A DNA stretch of 64,000 nucleotides from Vulcanimicrobiota bacterium (GTDB taxonomy: Bacteria; Vulcanimicrobiota; Xenobia; Xenobiales; JADMJV01), in NCBI GenBank assembly GCA_019637395.1, contig JAHBVR010000011.1:186001-250000 (forward strand). Reading direction: 5' to 3'. The translations under genes were made by a program, and so were the position numbers. The notes below the pieces were generated by a model, which saw nothing but the letters and a program-made list of their open reading frames with translations, had not been told where the DNA came from and ran no database searches. Below, in pieces: positions 7,956 to 17,006 of the stretch. Each line of letters opens with the position of its first letter. Position 1 is the stretch's first letter.

Positions 7956-9359
7956 GTGAAGCGCTTTCCTAAAGGCATGGGCCTACCGATGATTTTGTTC
8001 GCTTGCGGCCTGCTGGCTATGGCAACCGGAGTGGTGGGCGCTTACGCAATCAGCAATCTCAACGCTCTCTCCCGCGAGCAGTCCTACGACCAGGCTCACT
8101 ACGGCTCCTACAGCGGAATTCAGTGGGCGCTCAGCGCTGTCTCCCAGGATCCTCGGACTTGTAGCGCGGCCGCCAACCAGGCGGTGGTGCTGCTGACCTT
8201 CGCCAGCAATCCCGACCTGTCGTGCAAGGTCTTCATCTACAGCAATCTGGCCGCGGCCAGCACCCGTTGCGACCTCGCTCCCGACGGAACGATCATTCCC
8301 GAGAACCTCATCTACGTGGTGGCGGATTCCCAAATTCAAGGGCAGGGACAGAGCGGCTCGACCCGTAGCGCTCAACTTTCAGCCCTGTGCACCCCCAAGC
8401 AATATTATTTCAATCACGCCCTGCTCGGCATCAACACCGTCAAAGTGCTGGGCACCAGCACGGTCGACGGCTACACCGGCGGCTCCACTTACGCCACCCC
8501 GGCCTCTCCCGTGGTCGACAATGAAGGCAGTGTGGCCACCAACGACGAGCAAACCCCCGCGGCCGTGTCCATCGCCAGCGGCTCCAACGTGAACGGCGAC
8601 GCCTTCGTGGGCAAAAATGGCAACTACAATACCGGCATCGACCTGCAGGGCACTTTGCTGCCCAGCGGCCAGAAGAAGAACCTGTCGGAAAACATCGCCG
8701 TCAAGCTCGACCACACTCCGGGTAAAGCGGACGTGACCTTTCCGACAGGACTGACCGTGGGGGGTGGTCAGACAAAACATCTGCAGGGCGGCTACACTTA
8801 CTTTGTGGAGGGAGACCTGAATCTCAGCGCCAACGCTCAGATCGTGGTCGACCCCAACCCCGATCCCCAGGGCCTACCCCAGGAACAGAACGCTTTCGTC
8901 TTCATCCAGGGCAATGTGAACGTAAACCAGGGCACCCTCGGCGACAAAAACGCCGAGGCGGAAAGGCTTCAACTTTTTCTGCCCAAGCGAGCCGGGGGTC
9001 ACACCTTCACCATGAACCAGGGCTCCGGGAGTTTCCTGATTTGCGGGCCCGACCTGGTGGCCGACATTAACAACAACTCCGACATTCAGGGCGGCGTGAT
9101 CGCCAAGGACATCAAGCTCGACAACAGCAAAATGCACTTCGACACCAACTTGCGCAATAATCCGAAAGGTCCAATGGGCTGGTCGGTGGGCGGATTCAAC
9201 TCCGATAACCACGGTCCCCAAACCGGCGGTAACTTCAACAACGTGGCGCCCCCGACCAATCCTGGTCCTGGTCCCGGTCCCGCTCCCACCAACCCCGGAC
9301 CGGCGCCGCCAATGTACACGACGCCGCCCTATACCTCCTCTTCCACCCAGATTCCATGA
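7956..9359 (+). CDS. PilX-like surface/pilus-associated protein (cassette A)
   Basis: 467 residues from GTG 7956, with GGAGGG 5 nt upstream. A single N-terminal membrane segment (residues about 10-35) with no cleavable pilin motif is followed by YGSYSGIQWAL, then a long beta-rich region with many Asn/Gly/Asp residues (TYFVEGDLNLS..., SGSFLICGPDL, NSDIQGGVIAKDIKL) like PilX-type or polymer-forming repeat domains, and a Pro/Gly-rich tail (PGPGPGPAPTNPGPAPP). It is a full-length paralogue of the product at 24628-26373. The two pseudopilin genes downstream overlap in turn by 4 and 11 bp. Probably exported and surface exposed; no enzyme motif is visible. Confidence 0.8.
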   Translation: MKRFPKGMGLPMILFACGLLAMATGVVGAYAISNLNALSREQSYDQAHYGSYSGIQWALSAVSQDPRTCSAAANQAVVLLTFASNPDLSCKVFIYSNLAAASTRCDLAPDGTIIPENLIYVVADSQIQGQGQSGSTRSAQLSALCTPKQYYFNHALLGINTVKVLGTSTVDGYTGGSTYATPASPVVDNEGSVATNDEQTPAAVSIASGSNVNGDAFVGKNGNYNTGIDLQGTLLPSGQKKNLSENIAVKLDHTPGKADVTFPTGLTVGGGQTKHLQGGYTYFVEGDLNLSANAQIVVDPNPDPQGLPQEQNAFVFIQGNVNVNQGTLGDKNAEAERLQLFLPKRAGGHTFTMNQGSGSFLICGPDLVADINNNSDIQGGVIAKDIKLDNSKMHFDTNLRNNPKGPMGWSVGGFNSDNHGPQTGGNFNNVAPPTNPGPGPGPAPTNPGPAPPMYTTPPYTSSSTQIP

Positions 9360-9799
9360 GGCTGAGACGAGCCGGTCACAATCTACTCGAAGTCATTATT
9401 GCCACCGTCATTTTCGCTACCGCGGTGGTCTTTCTCACCGGCTTGTGGTCGACTTATCATGAAGCCCTCACAAAAAACCGGGGCCGGCTCATCGCCATGG
9501 CCCTGGGACGCTCCGAACTGGAAAGCCGCATCGCCCTGGGCTTCACCAACCTGGCTCCCATCTTCAATCTGGCTCCCGTGGAAACACCCTACAGCTTCGA
9601 CGCCTGGATCCGAGGGCGCACGGTCTCTATCCCCTATAAGACCTACACCAAGGTGAGCAACACCACGCCGGGCCCCTTCGCCCGCCTGGCCAAGATCGAG
9701 GTGGTGGTGCGCTGGTCGGAAAAATCCGGCAGCGAGACCGAGGTGGACGGTTTCAACAAATCGGTGACCTATGTGGCCTATGTCTTCGATGGGCGCTAA
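9356..9799 (+). CDS. Pseudopilin, GspI/PilV-like (cassette A)
   Basis: 147 residues with a type IV prepilin N-terminus: basic leader RLRRAG, cleavage expected after the glycine, then HNLLEVIIATVIFATAVVFLTG with glutamate at +5 of the mature protein. The rest is a short beta-rich globular head. Its start overlaps the preceding gene by 4 bp. The equivalent gene in cassette B (26366-26821) shares the rare G-HNLLEVIIA leader. A prepilin peptidase encoded elsewhere must process it. Confident as a prepilin; the exact subclass is inferred. Confidence 0.88.
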   Translation: MRLRRAGHNLLEVIIATVIFATAVVFLTGLWSTYHEALTKNRGRLIAMALGRSELESRIALGFTNLAPIFNLAPVETPYSFDAWIRGRTVSIPYKTYTKVSNTTPGPFARLAKIEVVVRWSEKSGSETEVDGFNKSVTYVAYVFDGR

Positions 9800-10481
9800 G
9801 CGAAGCGGGACCACCCTGCTGGAATTACTCATATCCATGGCTATCATGGGGCTGATCTTTGCCAGCGTGGCCGCCATCTTGTTCAAAGGCATGGGCTACC
9901 TGCGCTCCAATCAAAGCGCTCTGGACGCACAGCGTGGCGCTCTGCTGACGCTGAACAAACTGTCGCGCGAGATCGAACGCACCAACATGCGCTTTCTCTA
10001 TTGTCAGGATGGCGGCGTCAGTTTCGCAGATCCCTTTGGTGGCGTGGACGACCCCGCTCTGGACATTACCGCGGGCTTCCATAGCGACGCCCAGGGCCGC
10101 CTGCTTTTTCAACGCTATATCTGCTACTACATGAACAATACCACCCACACTCTTTCGCGGCGTGAGGCTCCCTACAACATCTATGATGCCAACGGAGGAC
10201 ATCCCCCACCGGCCGGACCGGCGGTTTGTTCGAACGCGGATGCCGGCACTCCGCCCTTGAACGTGAGCTGGTGGGCCGGCCAGAACCAGTATCCCGCCCG
10301 CCTCATCTCCAGCGACGTGGCTTCGTTCAAGCTCGAGGCCAGGGATGTCAAGGACAACAACGACGTGGTCGTCGGTTCGATCGTCAACGTCACCCTGGAA
10401 ATGGGGGATGCGGCCCGTAACGATTACAACCGCTTCTGGTTTCGCTTGCAAACCCAATTCTCGCCCCGCAACAGCGACTGA
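9789..10481 (+). CDS. Pseudopilin, GspJ/PilW-like (cassette A)
   Basis: About 230 residues. Three in-frame ATGs occur (9771, 9780, 9789); I took 9789 because MGAKRSG then gives a normal short basic leader before the cleavage glycine and TTLLELLISMAIMG with Glu+5. The head domain contains the LNKLSREIERTN segment typical of PilW/GspJ proteins and ends NRFWFRLQTQFSPRN, a tail also present in the cassette B product (27503). It overlaps the preceding pseudopilin gene by 11 bp, and the HTTM gene begins 3 bases after its stop. Confidence 0.87.
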   Translation: MGAKRSGTTLLELLISMAIMGLIFASVAAILFKGMGYLRSNQSALDAQRGALLTLNKLSREIERTNMRFLYCQDGGVSFADPFGGVDDPALDITAGFHSDAQGRLLFQRYICYYMNNTTHTLSRREAPYNIYDANGGHPPPAGPAVCSNADAGTPPLNVSWWAGQNQYPARLISSDVASFKLEARDVKDNNDVVVGSIVNVTLEMGDAARNDYNRFWFRLQTQFSPRNSD

Positions 10482-10483
10482 AA

Positions 10484-11866
10484 TTGCGCCCGAACTGGCT
10501 GTCTCTCGATTTGAGAGCGCTGGCGCTCTTCCGAGTCGTGTTGGGAATCACGGCTCTGGCGGAACTGGCTTGCAGCGCCTGGCAGGTGAAGCCCTTCTTC
10601 ACCGACCAGGGGATCTGGCCCCGTGCGGATGTGCGCATCCCCCTGGCCTCCCGCTGGTTTTGCGTCTTTCTGCTGGGCGGCGAAAGCTGGCACCAACTGG
10701 CCTGGATGCTTTTGGCCGCCCTCTGCGCCCTGCTGGTCGTGCTCGGCAAACAAACCCGCGTATCCCTGTTGCTGCTCTGGTATCTGATCGCCTCGCTGCA
10801 CCTGCGCAATTCGCTGCCGGCCGACCGCGGCGCGGTGCTCTGGGAAGTCATGGCTTTTTGGGGCCTGTTTCTGCCTCTGGATGCCCGCTGGTCGTGGGCC
10901 GCCCGGCGCCATCCCGAGTGGGCGGCCTTACCGCAGAACTATCGCAGTCTGGCCACGGTGGCGCTGTTCTGCCAGTTCTCCATGATCTACCTGTTCTGCG
11001 GACTGCTCAAAAACGGTCCAGAATGGATCGTCTATGGCAATGCCGTCCGCATCGCCTGCGCCAGTGCCCAGGTATCCACTCCTTACAGTGAATGGCTCAG
11101 CCGGTTCCCCAACTTGTTGGGATGGGCCAGCTGGCTGACCGTTGCGCTGGAATGCCTGCTGCCCTTTTTTATCCTGTGCCCGCTACGCCACGACCGGCTC
11201 CGCCTGCTCAGCTCCTGCGGCCTGTTCGCTTTTCATGTGCACAACCAGTTACTCTTCCGACTGGGCTTCTTTCCCCTCATGAATGCTCTCTTCTCCCTGG
11301 TGCTGCTGCCCACCAGGCCAGGGCCGGCCGCCCGGCCCTTACCCGAATCGCTACCGGCGGCCTATCGGCTTTCCAGGCCGAGCCAGGCCTGGCTGCTGCT
11401 CTGTCTGAGCTACTGCCTCTACTGCAATATCCAGACCTACCCCAAACCCTTCCAAACGCGCCTCCAGGAACCGATGCGCAGCTTCGGCAAATTCTTTCGC
11501 CTGGAGCAATCCTGGAATCTCTTCAGCCCCAGTCCCCCCAACGACCTCTGGTTTCGCCTCGTCGGCCACACCGTCGATGGTCGGGAGGTCAGCCTGTGGC
11601 GCCGGGATGGCCGGGTCACTTTGGAACGCGAAGTATCTCCCATGGCTTCGGTTCCCTCCCATTTCTGGCAAATGACCCTGCTCAATTCCGTCTACAAGGA
11701 AGAGCCCGGCTTGCGCCGCTCCATCACCGATTACTGGGAAAGAGAATACGCCGGTCAGTATCGTGATTTGCGTTATGAGGTCATCACACGCGACGAAGGC
11801 TTCGCCAGACCTCGGCTGCGCCGGCTCTGGCCTCTGCGGGACTCTTTGCGCAGGGTGCAGCTTTGA
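10484..11866 (+). CDS. HTTM-domain membrane protein (cassette A)
   Basis: 460 residues from TTG 10484, immediately after the pseudopilin stop. The N-terminal LSLDLRALALFRVVLGITALAEL and later WYLIASLHLRNSLPADRG and FCQFSMIYLFCGLLKNGPEW are the conserved features of HTTM proteins, the fold shared with vitamin K-dependent gamma-glutamyl carboxylase. Several membrane spans are followed by a soluble C-terminal region (QSWNLFSPSPPNDLWF type). A paralogue is the HTTM gene of cassette B (23121-24575). HTTM activity is not defined; carboxylation or another modification of surface proteins is inference. The next gene overlaps its stop by 4 bp. Confidence 0.88.
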   Translation: MRPNWLSLDLRALALFRVVLGITALAELACSAWQVKPFFTDQGIWPRADVRIPLASRWFCVFLLGGESWHQLAWMLLAALCALLVVLGKQTRVSLLLLWYLIASLHLRNSLPADRGAVLWEVMAFWGLFLPLDARWSWAARRHPEWAALPQNYRSLATVALFCQFSMIYLFCGLLKNGPEWIVYGNAVRIACASAQVSTPYSEWLSRFPNLLGWASWLTVALECLLPFFILCPLRHDRLRLLSSCGLFAFHVHNQLLFRLGFFPLMNALFSLVLLPTRPGPAARPLPESLPAAYRLSRPSQAWLLLCLSYCLYCNIQTYPKPFQTRLQEPMRSFGKFFRLEQSWNLFSPSPPNDLWFRLVGHTVDGREVSLWRRDGRVTLEREVSPMASVPSHFWQMTLLNSVYKEEPGLRRSITDYWEREYAGQYRDLRYEVITRDEGFARPRLRRLWPLRDSLRRVQL

Positions 11867-14058
11867 ACAAGCGGGTGGGCTGGGCAATGGCCCCGCTGGT
11901 CCTGGGCGGCGCCCTCTGGTGGCTGCAGGCCGGTCCCCTCATGAAACGAAACCTGAGCGAACTTCCGGTCCGTTTCGAACCCATTGTGCTGGGCCCGCAA
12001 GCTCCGCTGGGCCGCGAGGAGAACGGGCCCTTTCTGAGTTCCGACTGTAGCTGGGAGGCGGGGGTGGTCACGGCCGGCTCGCCTTTACGCTCGCGCCTCT
12101 CCTTCTATGTGCAGTCGCAAACAGGGCTGCAACTCGAGCTGCAGGCCCGCTTTCCAAGCCAGGTCCGCCAATCGGTCCTGTTTTCCCTCAACGGCACCGG
12201 CTGGCTAAGCTGCCCTCTCACCTCCGAGTGGGCCACCTTCCGCGCCGACCTCCCCGCCGCTCGGCTGCGCCTGGGGCGTAACCAGCTCACCATGAACATG
12301 GAGGTCGGCGAGCTGGTGCAATTTCGCAAATTCCAAATCTCCGCCAGGTCACACCCTCAGACTCCGTTTCAGCAAGAAGAACTGAGCCTACCCTGGAATT
12401 CCAACCTGGCCGTGGCCGTCGCTCCCGGCCGGGGCGGACGGTTGCTTTGCGCGGCCCTGGAGGCGGAGACCAGCCCGGGAGCCGCGGCCGTGACCGATTC
12501 GATTCTGCGGGTGAGCCTGCGCGGCCCCGGCCAGCAATGGCAGCGTGACATTCCGGTCACTTCCGGGCCTTTGGAACTGGCCTTACCCACCTCGGGCTCC
12601 GCCTGGAGCAAGCTGCAATTACAAGCCCTGAGCCGGCACGAACCCCTGCCCGGACAGTTGGGCTTGAAGCTCACCAACCCCCAGTTGGAAGCCCACCCGC
12701 CGGCGCCAGTCCCCGCCGTCGAGCCGATGGCCAAAAGCTCCGGGGCCGGTCGGCCCAACGTGGTCCTCTACCTGATCGACACTTTACGAGCGGACCACCT
12801 CGGCTGTTACGGCCATCTCCCCTCCCCCAGCCCATGCCTGGACCGATTTGCCCGGGATTCGGTGCTGTTTTTGGACGCCAGCGCCCAGTCCGGCTGGACC
12901 AAACCGGCTACCGCCTCGATTTTTTCCTCGCAATGGCCCTGGCGCCATCGGGTTCAGGACTTTGCCGACCGGCTTCCGCCCGAGGTTCCCTGGTTGCCGC
13001 AAATTCTGCAGGCCAATGGCTACCAGACCGCGGCCGTGGTCACCAACCGCCTGGCCGGCAGCGAATTCGGCTACCAGCGAGGCTACGATAGCTTCCGGGA
13101 GTTAGCCAAAGATACCTCGGAACAGGCTCAGGCCGAGACCGCGGAGTGGTTGGACCAGAAGCGCACCTCGAAACCTTTCTTCCTCTACGTTCACACCATC
13201 GACCCGCACGCACCCTACATGCACTCACCGGCCTACCGGCACAAAACCCGGGCCCAGGCCGAGTCAATCGACCAGGAGCCCAGACTATTGGCCGAGGAAG
13301 CAACCCTGCTGCGCTTTCGCGGCCAGACCCTGGCTGAACTCAAGAGCCGCGTGGATCACTTGATGGCCGACTATGATCGAGAAATCGCCAACAACGACCG
13401 CAGCTTCGGCTTGCTGATAGAATACCTCAAGGCTCACGGTCTCTACGACAACACCCTGATCATCGTGGTTTCCGATCATGGCGAGGAGTTTCTCGAGCAC
13501 GGCTATGTGGGACACTTGAACTCGCTCTACCAGGAGTTGCTGCACGTGCCCCTGCTGATCAAGTTTCCCGGTCAGTTGGGGGCCGGTCAGCGTGTGCCCG
13601 AAACCTGGCAGCAAATCGACCTGGCTCCAACCGTGCTGCAAGCTTGCAGCATCGACGTTCCCGGAGCTTTTCAGGGACTGGCTTACCGGCCCGGCGCAAC
13701 TCCTCCGAGCCGGCGCCCTTGCCTGTTCTCGGTGCAGGCCGGGCGAGCTCTGGCGGGCCTGCGCCCCGAGGATAAACAGGCGATTTTCTCCAGCGCTCAC
13801 GGCATTCGCCAGGGATACTGGATGTATCAGAGAGTCCTGGCTTGCGGGCCCGGCCAGCGCGAGCCGGAAGAACTTTATGACCTGGAGCAAGATCCACTCC
13901 AGCAGCGCAACCTGGCCGAGTCCGACCCCGGCCGCGCCCTGAGCCTGGCCGTGCCGTTGGAAACACTGTTCGGCTATACCAGCCAGGCATTACCGGCCTC
14001 CGGTGAAGCCAATCGGAAGCTGGTGGAGCTGCTCAAGTCGCTGCAATACGTGCGTTAA
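11863..14058 (+). CDS. Membrane-anchored sulfatase-fold hydrolase/transferase
   Basis: 731 residues from TTG 11863 (TTGA overlap with the HTTM gene). A basic start and hydrophobic segment (residues 5-25) anchor or export it. Residues 30-290 form a beta-rich N-terminal region; the alkaline-phosphatase/sulfatase domain starts at RPNVVLYLIDTLRADHLG (residue 297). The nucleophile position reads SGWTKPATASIF: Thr346 replaces the Cys/Ser that becomes formylglycine, so ordinary sulfatase activity is unlikely. Metal residues recur in VSDHGEEFLEHG (Asp538, His539). Thr in this position is typical of phospho-group transferases and phosphodiesterases. The substrate is unknown. Confidence 0.85.
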   Translation: MNKRVGWAMAPLVLGGALWWLQAGPLMKRNLSELPVRFEPIVLGPQAPLGREENGPFLSSDCSWEAGVVTAGSPLRSRLSFYVQSQTGLQLELQARFPSQVRQSVLFSLNGTGWLSCPLTSEWATFRADLPAARLRLGRNQLTMNMEVGELVQFRKFQISARSHPQTPFQQEELSLPWNSNLAVAVAPGRGGRLLCAALEAETSPGAAAVTDSILRVSLRGPGQQWQRDIPVTSGPLELALPTSGSAWSKLQLQALSRHEPLPGQLGLKLTNPQLEAHPPAPVPAVEPMAKSSGAGRPNVVLYLIDTLRADHLGCYGHLPSPSPCLDRFARDSVLFLDASAQSGWTKPATASIFSSQWPWRHRVQDFADRLPPEVPWLPQILQANGYQTAAVVTNRLAGSEFGYQRGYDSFRELAKDTSEQAQAETAEWLDQKRTSKPFFLYVHTIDPHAPYMHSPAYRHKTRAQAESIDQEPRLLAEEATLLRFRGQTLAELKSRVDHLMADYDREIANNDRSFGLLIEYLKAHGLYDNTLIIVVSDHGEEFLEHGYVGHLNSLYQELLHVPLLIKFPGQLGAGQRVPETWQQIDLAPTVLQACSIDVPGAFQGLAYRPGATPPSRRPCLFSVQAGRALAGLRPEDKQAIFSSAHGIRQGYWMYQRVLACGPGQREPEELYDLEQDPLQQRNLAESDPGRALSLAVPLETLFGYTSQALPASGEANRKLVELLKSLQYVR

Positions 14059-15536
14059 AGGTGATTGATCAGCTCCAATGTCGGCAAAATCGCACTGATG
14101 ACGACGAAACCCGCAATCACGCCCATGGCGCCCATGAGCAGCGGCTCCAGCATATTGGCCATATTGGTCAAGGCCATATCGGCGTCCTCGTCATACATAT
14201 CGGCCACGTACTTGACCATGGTGGAGAGAGAGGAAGTTTCCTCGCCGATGGTGATCAGTTGGAGCGACTGGGCGGGAAAAATCTCGCTGGCCAGAAAGGC
14301 GTCGGCAATCGTCTCGCCGTCGATCACGGCCGACTTGGAGACGGCCATCTGCTCTTCAATCCAGAAGTTACCCGTCACCCGCGCGGAACGCGCAATCGAG
14401 TGCACCAGAGTCATACCGGCTTCCAGCATGGTAGCCATGGAATAAAGGATGCGGGCGACCGCGATCTTGCGCATTACCGGGCCCACCAGCGGCCAGTAGA
14501 GGGGAGCTTTGGCCACCTTCTTGCGCAGACCGGGGCGCTTCTCCAAAAACTGCTGAATGAAGGGCCGGAACAACCAGAAACCGGCGCCTCCCACCACCAG
14601 TACGCTAGCCACCGGCAGCATCATGAGTCGAGAGGCCAACAGCATGCGAGTGGGCAAGGGAAGGGCCACGTTCATACTGGTGAACATCGGCTCCAGCATG
14701 GGCAAGATACCGAAAATAAAAGCGCTCACCAAGAGCACCGAGACCCCGAGTAGAATAAGGGGATAGGTGATGGTGGCGATGATTCGCTTGTGCATCTTGA
14801 CTTGCTTTTCCAGCAAATCGGCCAGTCGCTGCATGGCCACCGACAGTTGTCCGGATTCCTCGCCGGTTTCTACCAAAGACACGTAGACGTCCGAAAAAAT
14901 CTTGGGAAAGCCGCGCATGGCATGCGAGAGCCGGGAGCCGGAATTAACCTTTTGATTTAGGGTTTCCACCACCTCGGTCAGGTCCCCACCGGAAATGCCC
15001 TCCGAGAAAAAGTGAAGGGCGCGGGCAATGGGAATACCCGCGTCCAGCATGGCGGAGAGCTGGCGGGTGAAGACGGAAAGTTCTTCGGAATTGACTCTGG
15101 CTTTGCGGTTTTTGGGATGGAGCTGGAGAATACGCTGGATCATCTGATCCCAAGCCGTATTCGTCTGCTCGGTCTTCTTGGAGCGAGCTTGCTCGGGAAT
15201 AGGCACCCGCTCGAAAACGAGCTCCAGACTCCCCAGCGTCAGCAGATCCCCGCCTTTCACGCCGCGGGCCTGCCCCGGAGCCACCGTAACGCTTCCCACC
15301 TTGCTGGGATTGGTGGCCGAAAGATGGCGAAGCACAAAAGTCATCTCCCGATCGTGCCAGTAAATCTGAGCATGCTCGGCCGAAAGGGTGGGATCGGCGA
15401 AAAACAGGAATCCCGGCCGGCTCGAGTTGGTGCCCGAGACGCCGCGCCCGATCATGTAGGTGCGCATTTCCAACTGGTGCACAACGGGAGGATTGGTCCC
15501 CTTGACTCTCAGCTGAAAGCCGGACAACTCCGCCAT
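14055..15536 (-). CDS. FHA domain-GspF/PilC fusion, inner-membrane platform protein
   Basis: 493 residues. Residues 1-110 form an FHA phosphothreonine-binding domain with intact key residues: IGR (Gly30-Arg31), SAEH (Ser52, His55) and TNP (Asn76). Residues about 150-493 are a GspF/PilC protein with two T2SSF repeats (SVFTRQLSAMLDAGIPIARAL and RILYSMATMLEAGMTLVHSI), GEESGQL / GEETSSL motifs and three membrane segments. GspF organises the inner-membrane platform of type II secretion or type IV pili. The N-terminal FHA replaces the usual GspF N-terminal extension. It converges with and overlaps the sulfatase-fold gene by 4 bp and is transcribed alone. Confidence 0.92.
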   Translation of the reverse strand: MAELSGFQLRVKGTNPPVVHQLEMRTYMIGRGVSGTNSSRPGFLFFADPTLSAEHAQIYWHDREMTFVLRHLSATNPSKVGSVTVAPGQARGVKGGDLLTLGSLELVFERVPIPEQARSKKTEQTNTAWDQMIQRILQLHPKNRKARVNSEELSVFTRQLSAMLDAGIPIARALHFFSEGISGGDLTEVVETLNQKVNSGSRLSHAMRGFPKIFSDVYVSLVETGEESGQLSVAMQRLADLLEKQVKMHKRIIATITYPLILLGVSVLLVSAFIFGILPMLEPMFTSMNVALPLPTRMLLASRLMMLPVASVLVVGGAGFWLFRPFIQQFLEKRPGLRKKVAKAPLYWPLVGPVMRKIAVARILYSMATMLEAGMTLVHSIARSARVTGNFWIEEQMAVSKSAVIDGETIADAFLASEIFPAQSLQLITIGEETSSLSTMVKYVADMYDEDADMALTNMANMLEPLLMGAMGVIAGFVVISAILPTLELINHL

Positions 15537-15623
15537 TTCAAGATTTTCTTGAGGAACGGAGCCCTTCCTGCCTAACCAGAACGCACCAACAACATTTGAA
15601 TATCAAACCGTGCTCAGCCGGTC

Positions 15624-16883
15624 CTAGAAGAAGGAGCCGATCCAGCGGCCAACCGCGCCGCCGGTCAGACCGCCCACAATGCCGCCGGCGATGCCGCCGA
15701 CGACCCCACCGATCGCGGTGCCCACCACCGGCACCACCGAACCGATGGCGGCGCCGCCCAGCGCGCCCAGCTTGGCCCCGGCTACCGCGCCACCCCAACT
15801 GGCGCCGATTTCGGTAGCCGCCTTGGCGGTGTTCCGGCCGATGGTCCCACCGTCTTTCTGGAAAGCCTCGCCGAGCTGGAGCGCATCGGTGGCGATGCCG
15901 ACGGGCTTGAGAACCTTGCCCAGGCCCTTGGCGGTCGAGGCGATTTCGCCGGCCGTGGCCAATTGTCGGGCCGTCCGGTTGACATCCAAGGCTTTCTTCG
16001 GGTCGAGGGAGGAAAGCGGATCCAGCGCTTTCAACTGAAGCCCTCCACCTTTTTGCGTCTGGCCGTTAAACTTTTGCTCTCCGACCACGCTCTGGTCGAT
16101 TTTGGTGCCGGGAGCGGCGTGGGTCGGCGTGGCGAATTTGGGCTCGGTCGGCAAAGCCAGGCGGTCCTGCAGCACCTGGGCGGGAGTCAGCTTGCCTCTG
16201 GAATTGCGTGCGTCCTGGCCAGCTTGAGCCAGCTCTCGATTGGTTGCAAAGAAGTCCGCAGCACCGGGTCGTCCGTCGGGCTTGAAGGGAGTCACGCGGA
16301 CCCCGTCCAGACCTTTCTTGCCGACCTCGATCTGGTTGGCTTTGAATTTCGTGTCCGCTCCGCCCTTTTCCCCGGGCCGACTGTCAGTATGGCGCTGATT
16401 GACCGCTTCGGGAGTGGTGGGGCTCACCTTGTGCCCGTCACGCTGGAACTTCCTGGCCTGATCATCAATGGCCTTGTTGGGATGGTCACGCTTGACCCAG
16501 TCAGCGGCTTCGTTGACGGTGCGGCCGTTGACGGTGCGAATGGGGTCCGGGCGCTCGACCGGGGCGGTGCCCGGCGCCTGGGGCGCTCCCTGGGTGGCCG
16601 CTGCCTGCTCACCCGCCTGGCGCTCGCTGGTGGCTGTAAAGGCTTTGGAGAAAGCCGGCGTCTGGCCATTCGGCTTCTGATTGACATCCTTGGAAATGCT
16701 CGACTGCTCTTTGGGCTGAGTCAGGCTCCGCACCGGAGAGGCGGCCTTCGCCGGCCTGGCGGAGCTGGACTTGCTGGCCGAATTGGACTTCATGCTGCTC
16801 GGCTTCGAGCTGGTGCTCTTCTTGGTCGAGCTGCTGCTCTTGGAGGTGGAAGTCGAGGGGCGGCTGGAAGTTACGGTGCTCAT
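15624..16883 (-). CDS. Ser/Thr/Lys-rich protein with C-terminal glycine zipper
   Basis: 419 residues from ATG 16883, with AGAGGAA upstream. The first 70 residues are almost entirely Ser/Thr/Lys/Pro low complexity; residues 90-300 are Pro/Gln/Lys-rich with little predicted order; the last 60 residues are a glycine zipper (GGAAIGSVVPVVGTAIGG and similar GxxxG runs), the kind of segment that inserts in or oligomerises on membranes. No Sec signal is seen. The design resembles secreted effectors or pore-forming toxins, but I do not recognise the family. It is monocistronic behind an AT-rich leader. Confidence 0.75.
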   Translation of the reverse strand: MSTVTSSRPSTSTSKSSSSTKKSTSSKPSSMKSNSASKSSSARPAKAASPVRSLTQPKEQSSISKDVNQKPNGQTPAFSKAFTATSERQAGEQAAATQGAPQAPGTAPVERPDPIRTVNGRTVNEAADWVKRDHPNKAIDDQARKFQRDGHKVSPTTPEAVNQRHTDSRPGEKGGADTKFKANQIEVGKKGLDGVRVTPFKPDGRPGAADFFATNRELAQAGQDARNSRGKLTPAQVLQDRLALPTEPKFATPTHAAPGTKIDQSVVGEQKFNGQTQKGGGLQLKALDPLSSLDPKKALDVNRTARQLATAGEIASTAKGLGKVLKPVGIATDALQLGEAFQKDGGTIGRNTAKAATEIGASWGGAVAGAKLGALGGAAIGSVVPVVGTAIGGVVGGIAGGIVGGLTGGAVGRWIGSFF

Positions 16884-16977
16884 GGCAGGTTCCTCTCTCG
16901 GATGTGTTGGATCCAAGTTAACCCAATTCAACCCATCACAGCCCTCGTCTCCAGTGAAAAAAATCTTACAAAAATGA

Positions 16978-16990
16978 ATTAATTGTTAAT
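16978..16990. promoter_or_regulatory. AT-rich leader with short inverted repeat
   Basis: The 120 bp between the glycine-zipper gene (minus strand) and the next minus gene are unusually AT-rich for this region, and contain a perfect 5-bp inverted repeat, ATTAA-TTG-TTAAT. This is the likely promoter/operator area for the glycine-zipper gene. No convincing -35/-10 pair at standard spacing is visible. Confidence 0.3.
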
Positions 16991-17006
16991 CATCTTAAGC
17001 AAAGAG

